This document shows, in pieces, positions 58,619 to 64,000 of a stretch of 64,000 nucleotides of DNA (the first letter of the stretch is position 1; every line of letters starts with the position of its first letter). Under the pieces are notes generated by a model. That model saw only the letters and a program-made list of their open reading frames with translations. It was not told the origin of the DNA and ran no database searches. This DNA comes from Hydractinia symbiolongicarpus (taxonomy: Eukaryota; Cnidaria; Hydrozoa; Anthoathecata; Hydractiniidae): contig NC_079882.1 in NCBI RefSeq assembly GCF_029227915.1, positions 3,100,001-3,164,000 of the forward strand. Reading direction: 5' to 3'. A program made the translations under genes and the position numbers.

Positions 58619-61600
58619 TACTACGTCAACAAAAAAAGGTGTTTTTCAAAAAAAATAAAAGATAACAAGTCACGGAAAATGTGACATATAAGACATCGTG
58701 TGAGTTGTCATGTCTATATTTAGGAAAATCTGCTTTGAAGGTATTTTAACAAGATCCACGTACAGTGATAACACTTCGTCAGTATTTTGCCGCCAGAAAT
58801 TTAAATACTAAAACGTGTTAACTATAAATGGTACGGTTTTTTTTGTGTGTGGATATTTATAAATATTTCTTGCATCGCTGTGTCGTGCATTCTTGCCGCC
58901 TGTGTACATGAAGTAAGGAAGTTTACTTGGATGGAGGTCATTACTATAATTATAGGTGCGATTATAATGACAAAGCCCCTGGTTTTTAAATTGCCTCACA
59001 GACAGACAGAGAGTTTTACAGCTACTATAGTTTTGTTATTCCAAAGTTCGTTTGGTTTTACGAAAATACCTGTATAATATTGATGTGAATGAACAAACAA
59101 AAATAATAATATAAAAATGTAACTCAAACTAATTAGGTTTATTACTTATAGTTTATGTCCCTTCAACTCGCAAAAGGAAAAGCATGCTTGCAAACCAAAA
59201 TTTGGGACGTGCATCTAACCAGAGAAGGTAGCAAGATAAAGGGGATGAAAGTATAACAATCGAAAGGTGCGCAGGCATTCACAAACGTCATATACTTAAA
59301 TAACTACAATGTAAGTCAAGTAGATACAGACAAGGTGACCGGGACATAAAATGTCTAATGTCTCCTCAAGAAGAAGAACCATTCACGCACTTTCGTACCA
59401 ACCAAAAATTATAGACATCAAATCGCCACCATCAGAAATTTAGATCAAAAAAGAATCTCACTCCAAACTTGAATAGAATATTCAAAATACTGTTTCCATT
59501 GACCCTTGGATCTTGTGGATATTCCTATAACATCTTTAAATTAGGGTAGCTAAATAAGAAGCTTATTCTATTGGCCCTCTTTATCATTGCCTGCTCAAAT
59601 TTTTAAATAAAGTCCTGAATTGATCAGGCCAATTAGGCGCAACCCTCCTAAGAACCACCGCACTTTAGTGTTTACTGTCTATCGAAACCTTCGTTTTTTT
59701 AAATAAGTCTGAAGAACTCTATGGTATTACTATCACTCTACATTTGCAATATACAAATTTTTCGCCAAATGATATTTTCACTGGAGTTTTTGCGCATGTT
59801 CGTCGTTTCCTATCAAGGACTTTCAAAGCTTCTGAAATGAATGATATTAATTTTAAATTCCCCTTCTCTTTGGTAACTACTTTGAAATAGCTAGATAAGC
59901 AACAAACCTAACAAAATCGAAGTTCACAGTTTTTTGCCAGCTTATATTTCTTTTCTCTAACTAAGATTTGTTTTAAAGTAATCCTAAAACAATGTTTCGT
60001 CGAAATAGAATTTTGCTGTAGTAAGCTAGAACACCACTATTTTTTTTCTAAAGCTAAAAAAACACCTCACATACAGTTTTTTAACCTGGTTTGGGTTTTC
60101 TTTTTTATCTTTGACTTTCCTCAAGGTTCTTCTAAAATTTAAACAAAGAACTTGACCTCGCAGCGAGAATGCACTGCTATTAAACCGAAACAAACATTGA
60201 GTGTAAAGACATAGCAAAACAATATTCGCAAGTCATTGGAACTGACTTCGTGTTATAAATCACGAATAACCTCAATCTTTTTATATGACAACGAAAGGCT
60301 AAACAAAAAACAAATCATTGTGGACTGTGTCCATCATAGACGTTCTACCTATATGAGAACACACGTAACCAAATTGAATTCATCAACAAACAATTTTTCT
60401 CCATCACAGATTGTTAGCGTGACGAGAAAAGTATTTACTTTTCATTTCAGAACTTTTTGTTCTCATATTTGGTGTTAACTTAGGTTTAATTTCTTTATAT
60501 TTGCTGTTAAAATGTTGGATGTATTCGCTCCGTCTTTGAGTACCACCCATCTCGTCGTGTCCATTCAGAAAGGTCATTTATATGTGCATGCTTAATAATA
60601 AAGTATCGCTATTATTTAGTATCAGTTTCCTGTACGAGCTTTTTAATTAACAAATGTTTCAAACTTTTATTAGGAATCCAGTCTCTATCTTTTCCAATTC
60701 AAATCATCTGGAGTGTCTGAATTCATAATCTTCGTCAAATTCATCATTATCAATATCATATGCAAACCAAGAAAGTTACACACCCGCAGCTTGGTCGCCA
60801 TCTTGAAATATTTAAATGTGTGAGAAGCACAATACAACACTGCGTAATTGTAAGAAGAATTATTGGATTGATGTTCTACTATTATTTGCAAAATTTGTGA
60901 GACTGCCTCCTTTTCTCTTAATGTTAAAGTGATGATGTACGAACATGGTTGGGATATACAAACTTGGTGCGTTTCATAACCGACTTTAAATAGGGGAAGG
61001 AGGAGAAGGAATCACTCAATTCCGTTATCCAAGTATATAATATATATACATATAATATATATTATCCAAAATAATGACCATAATAAGCCTGTTAGAATCG
61101 TTATTAATAAACATTTTGGTTGGCACTAAATAAAGTGATTGGATTTATTATATAATTACTGCTCAATACAACTACAAATGCATTGGAGCTTCACATTTAC
61201 GGTACTTTTACGGTACTTTTAAGGTACTTTTACGGTACTATTATTCCGTAGCCAAATATTAGCTGTCATTTTAATCAAACGCTGTTTTAAAAACGTGAGA
61301 AAAAAATGCAGAATATGGTGATTTAATGGCAAATCATTACTAACGTGACAAAGGCGAGAATATTTGTTGGTAAATGTGAAATATTTGAACAGTGGAATCT
61401 TCCTAAAGAAGATACCATCGGTGCAAAAAAAATTTGCTCACTTCATCTCTATGTCCGCTTTATATAGATTTTGTCGAAAATATAGTTTTACACAGAATTT
61501 TGACCGAAAAAGGTTTTTTCAAGCTCTTTACAAGGATTGTAAATTAAGAGGCTATATATTTAGACATAAAGCATATTCATAACAAAAATAAACTATAAAT

Positions 61601-64000
61601 AATTTTAAAAGTATTCTTTGATTGACGACTTTTTTCGATTTTTCAGTTAAAAGGATTTTAATTTTTGCTTATAATTGTTGACAATAATGTAATAAAATGT
61701 AAGAATATTGATGAATATTTTTTGTCCTCATTCTATTTTTATAATTACCGCTTTATGAGGAGCATTTATAGTTATGAAATTTAATTTGGTTCACAAAAGA
61801 TTGTCTAGATAGTTTAGCCTAAGATCTATCCATTCCAAGTACCACTGGCTGTCTTATAGAGCTTTTTTTGGACGATATCTGCTTTAGCAAGATTTACTGT
61901 ATCTTCATATTCATTGTCAGTTGTAACATTATAAACTGTTAATAGTATCATTGAGAACCGCGACACTATGGTCATATTGTATCATAAAATTTGCACGTTG
62001 GAGCGACGATGAAACTTGATGAATAGTTAGTGGTGATGTGTTAAACTTTTTAGTTCAGTAACATGAAAACTTCAGCTGCTTTTCCTGTCGTTATTTTCGG
62101 TTTTTTTGCTGAAGCGAAAACAACGGAAAAATCTCAGTCCCACCCTTGTACTGTGTTTTTTGCAGTTTTCTAACGCAACGTTGTGTTAATGATATATAAA
62201 ATTTTACCTGCAATTTCTAATTGAAATTTTATGTAAAAAATAAGATTTAAAATCTGAATAACGCATTGAAAAACACAGAAAATTTCTTTATCTGTTTGTT
62301 GTTTTCTTCGTTGTATAATTGATGTTTTCCGTTTGTTTTTGTTTTTTTTACAAAGAGGAAAAAAGTGATAAAAAATTGGTTCGGGTAGGTTCAACATTTT
62401 TATTTTGGCTTATCAGAAATTCGATACGTTAATAAAACAATATTTTTTTTTATCTCAGCCAACTCCCCTGCCATAGCAACTCTAAGTGACGCGAGTCTGT
62501 CGGAAGTCTAAATGACGTCCAACGTCGACACATTTAGTTAAGATTTCTTAAAAACAACTTTTTTGGACTTTAATATCAAAAATAGCTACGTCAAACATCT
62601 TCTGCAGAAAGATTTGTGTCGTCCCAAATTTCTCTACAAGAAATACACTTCTCCTTTCTCTACATCGAATTTGTGAAAACAATACGTTCTCTTTAAAGAA
62701 AAAACATCTCAATGTGAATCATGGACAGTTATAATTCCCATTACGTCAACAACTTTGACTCTATTTTGTGTTATTGATCCTTGTATTGACTTTTCATGAT
62801 CAAATTATTTACAAGATAAACTAAGATAAGCTTGAAACCGAGGCGTTGTAAATACTGTCAAGGCGTTATAGATTGTGCAATATCATTTTTCCTCTTTAAA
62901 CAACTAAAAAACATTCTTGGACATTGTGCCAGTTTTGAAAGAATTAATAAATCCAGATTTAGCATGGACACCCGTGGCTAATGTTGTTTATTCTTGCCAC
63001 ACCTGAGCAAATAATTAGGGATCGTGTTGCCAGATTTGATTTGGGGAATAAGATAGGTTACGAAAGTTAAAAATGTCGCTTATCGCTGTCGAAGAAAACA
63101 TTTCACCTAAAAAACGCTCTGAGATCCAACTTCTTTTTTACATTGACATATACCTTTTTTTAAAAAATATGATCATTATCTAGCAAAAAAGTGAGGCGGC
63201 GACGCCCCTTCGCCTCTGTGGCGACGCACCGCAACCCATTAAAATTAGTTAATTTCGCTGCCACGATTGCATTTGTAAAACATGAAAACGTGAATTGTCC
63301 TGTAAAATTTTAATGAAAAAAATTAAAGGCGTTCATATATGCATGTTTAGTTATCGATTATTAAGATTTTTAATTCAGTAGTAAAATAAATTTTGACAAT
63401 CTTTCTGTTTGAGTATCACTTTTATTTTTGTTGCCTTTTTGAATTAAAAAAACAAGGTGCTCTGCTAAACCACTTTTCTCATTTCAAAGAGTTATTAAAT
63501 TTACGCGTCAATAAGCAACCCTAAAATCTGCCGGTGGGCTTTTTGGAATAAAAGTAAAGAGTGGTGTTTCACATATATACACAACATATTGAATTTCACT
63601 TAAAACGTAGCAACATTATAAATCAAATTTTCTCAACAAATAACAAAAATGAGTCATTCTATTTCATATTTTTCTTATTTTTATTGATTTTTGATTTGAG
63701 TTCTTTTTTAAGTATCGCAAAACAATTTCATGCGAAAGAGGAAAGCAACTTAAAACTCAGTTATTCGAAAGATTCATTATACAAATATTATTCACTTTGT
63801 TATGCCACAGCTAACAGAATAGCAGACATATATAAGTACAACTTCCTTGTTCGTTTTCTATAAAAAGAGATTGTAAATCTTATCGAAATTTATACTATCA
63901 TTCATGTTTTGAAAGAAGTTTCAATAAGAAATTATTCAAGAGAAAGGTAAATGCATCATTTCTTTGTTAATTCTACCATATACTTTTGTTATGCTCGCAT
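58619..64000. other. Right block of duplication copy 2, no gene recognised
   Basis: Counterpart of 45520-50883 with the same open frames and repeats (11-bp repeat at 61196-61239). The leftmost 760 bp differ from copy 1 at many sites; the rest is almost identical. Confidence 0.6.

Larger units (their letters stand above)
51171..64000 (+). repeat. Direct segmental duplication, copy 2 (incomplete at window end)
   Basis: Adjacent to copy 1, head to tail. Its left part (51171-58618) differs from copy 1 by frequent substitutions and indels. From about 59380 the match to 46263 onwards is nearly perfect, offset 13,117, with only about four mismatches seen in 4.6 kb and no indel. It continues past 64000. 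Confidence 0.95.

Overview
The window is eukaryotic and animal: A+T-rich, gene-sparse, with spliced genes whose proteins are clearly metazoan (cytosolic seryl-tRNA synthetase, the RING/SH3 scaffold SH3RF/POSH, a CYSTM-type Cys-rich tail protein). Dense remnants of PIF/Harbinger, Helitron-like, hairpin MITE and tRNA-SINE families and the general composition suggest an early-branching invertebrate, most likely a cnidarian. That lineage call is inference; no phylogenetic test was possible. No prokaryotic operons, rRNA genes or CRISPR arrays were seen.

Layout. 1-3.2 kb: 3' part of a + strand gene for a long acidic Ser/Asn/Asp-rich protein with internal ACSP repeats. 3.2-5.0 kb: intergenic, with a 260-bp Harbinger MITE. 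5.0-11.1 kb: complete ten-exon seryl-tRNA synthetase gene (+), with a SINE in intron 1, a decayed copy of the motif-2 exon in intron 7 and a 34-bp repeat array in intron 8. 12.2-12.6 kb: small CYSTM-like protein (+). 13.5-14.8 kb: decayed PIF/Harbinger element. 15.8-21.3 kb: complete eleven-exon SH3RF/POSH orthologue (-), RING plus four SH3 domains. 21.7-33.9 kb: gene-poor; isolated exon candidates, a 10-bp satellite, an old diverged duplication and a 96-bp MITE.

34.06 kb to the end is a large direct duplication with a unit of about 17.1 kb. Copy 1 is 34062-51170. Copy 2 starts at 51171, runs off the window, and lacks a 4,667-bp internal segment (40853-45519 of copy 1), joined at an AA microhomology. 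Left parts of the two copies differ by many substitutions, indels and mobile-element presence/absence; the right 4.6 kb is almost identical with a constant offset of 13,117 bp. Inside the duplication are head-to-tail arrays of Helitron-like mini-elements, a TTAA-flanked hairpin MITE present in one copy only, and an unrecognised spliced minus-strand gene (about 175 aa, N-terminus MGNS plus a basic run) that looks intact in copy 1 and damaged in copy 2. The copy-1-only segment carries a TATA-headed intronless ORF of 140 aa.

The recognised genes (tRNA charging, a ubiquitin-ligase/JNK-type scaffold, a small membrane protein) are not functionally linked. The most notable points are the SerRS N-terminal extension that resembles a mitochondrial presequence behind a weak start, the Helitron-like arrays, and the duplication with its abrupt identity step, which could be biological or an assembly (haplotype) effect.
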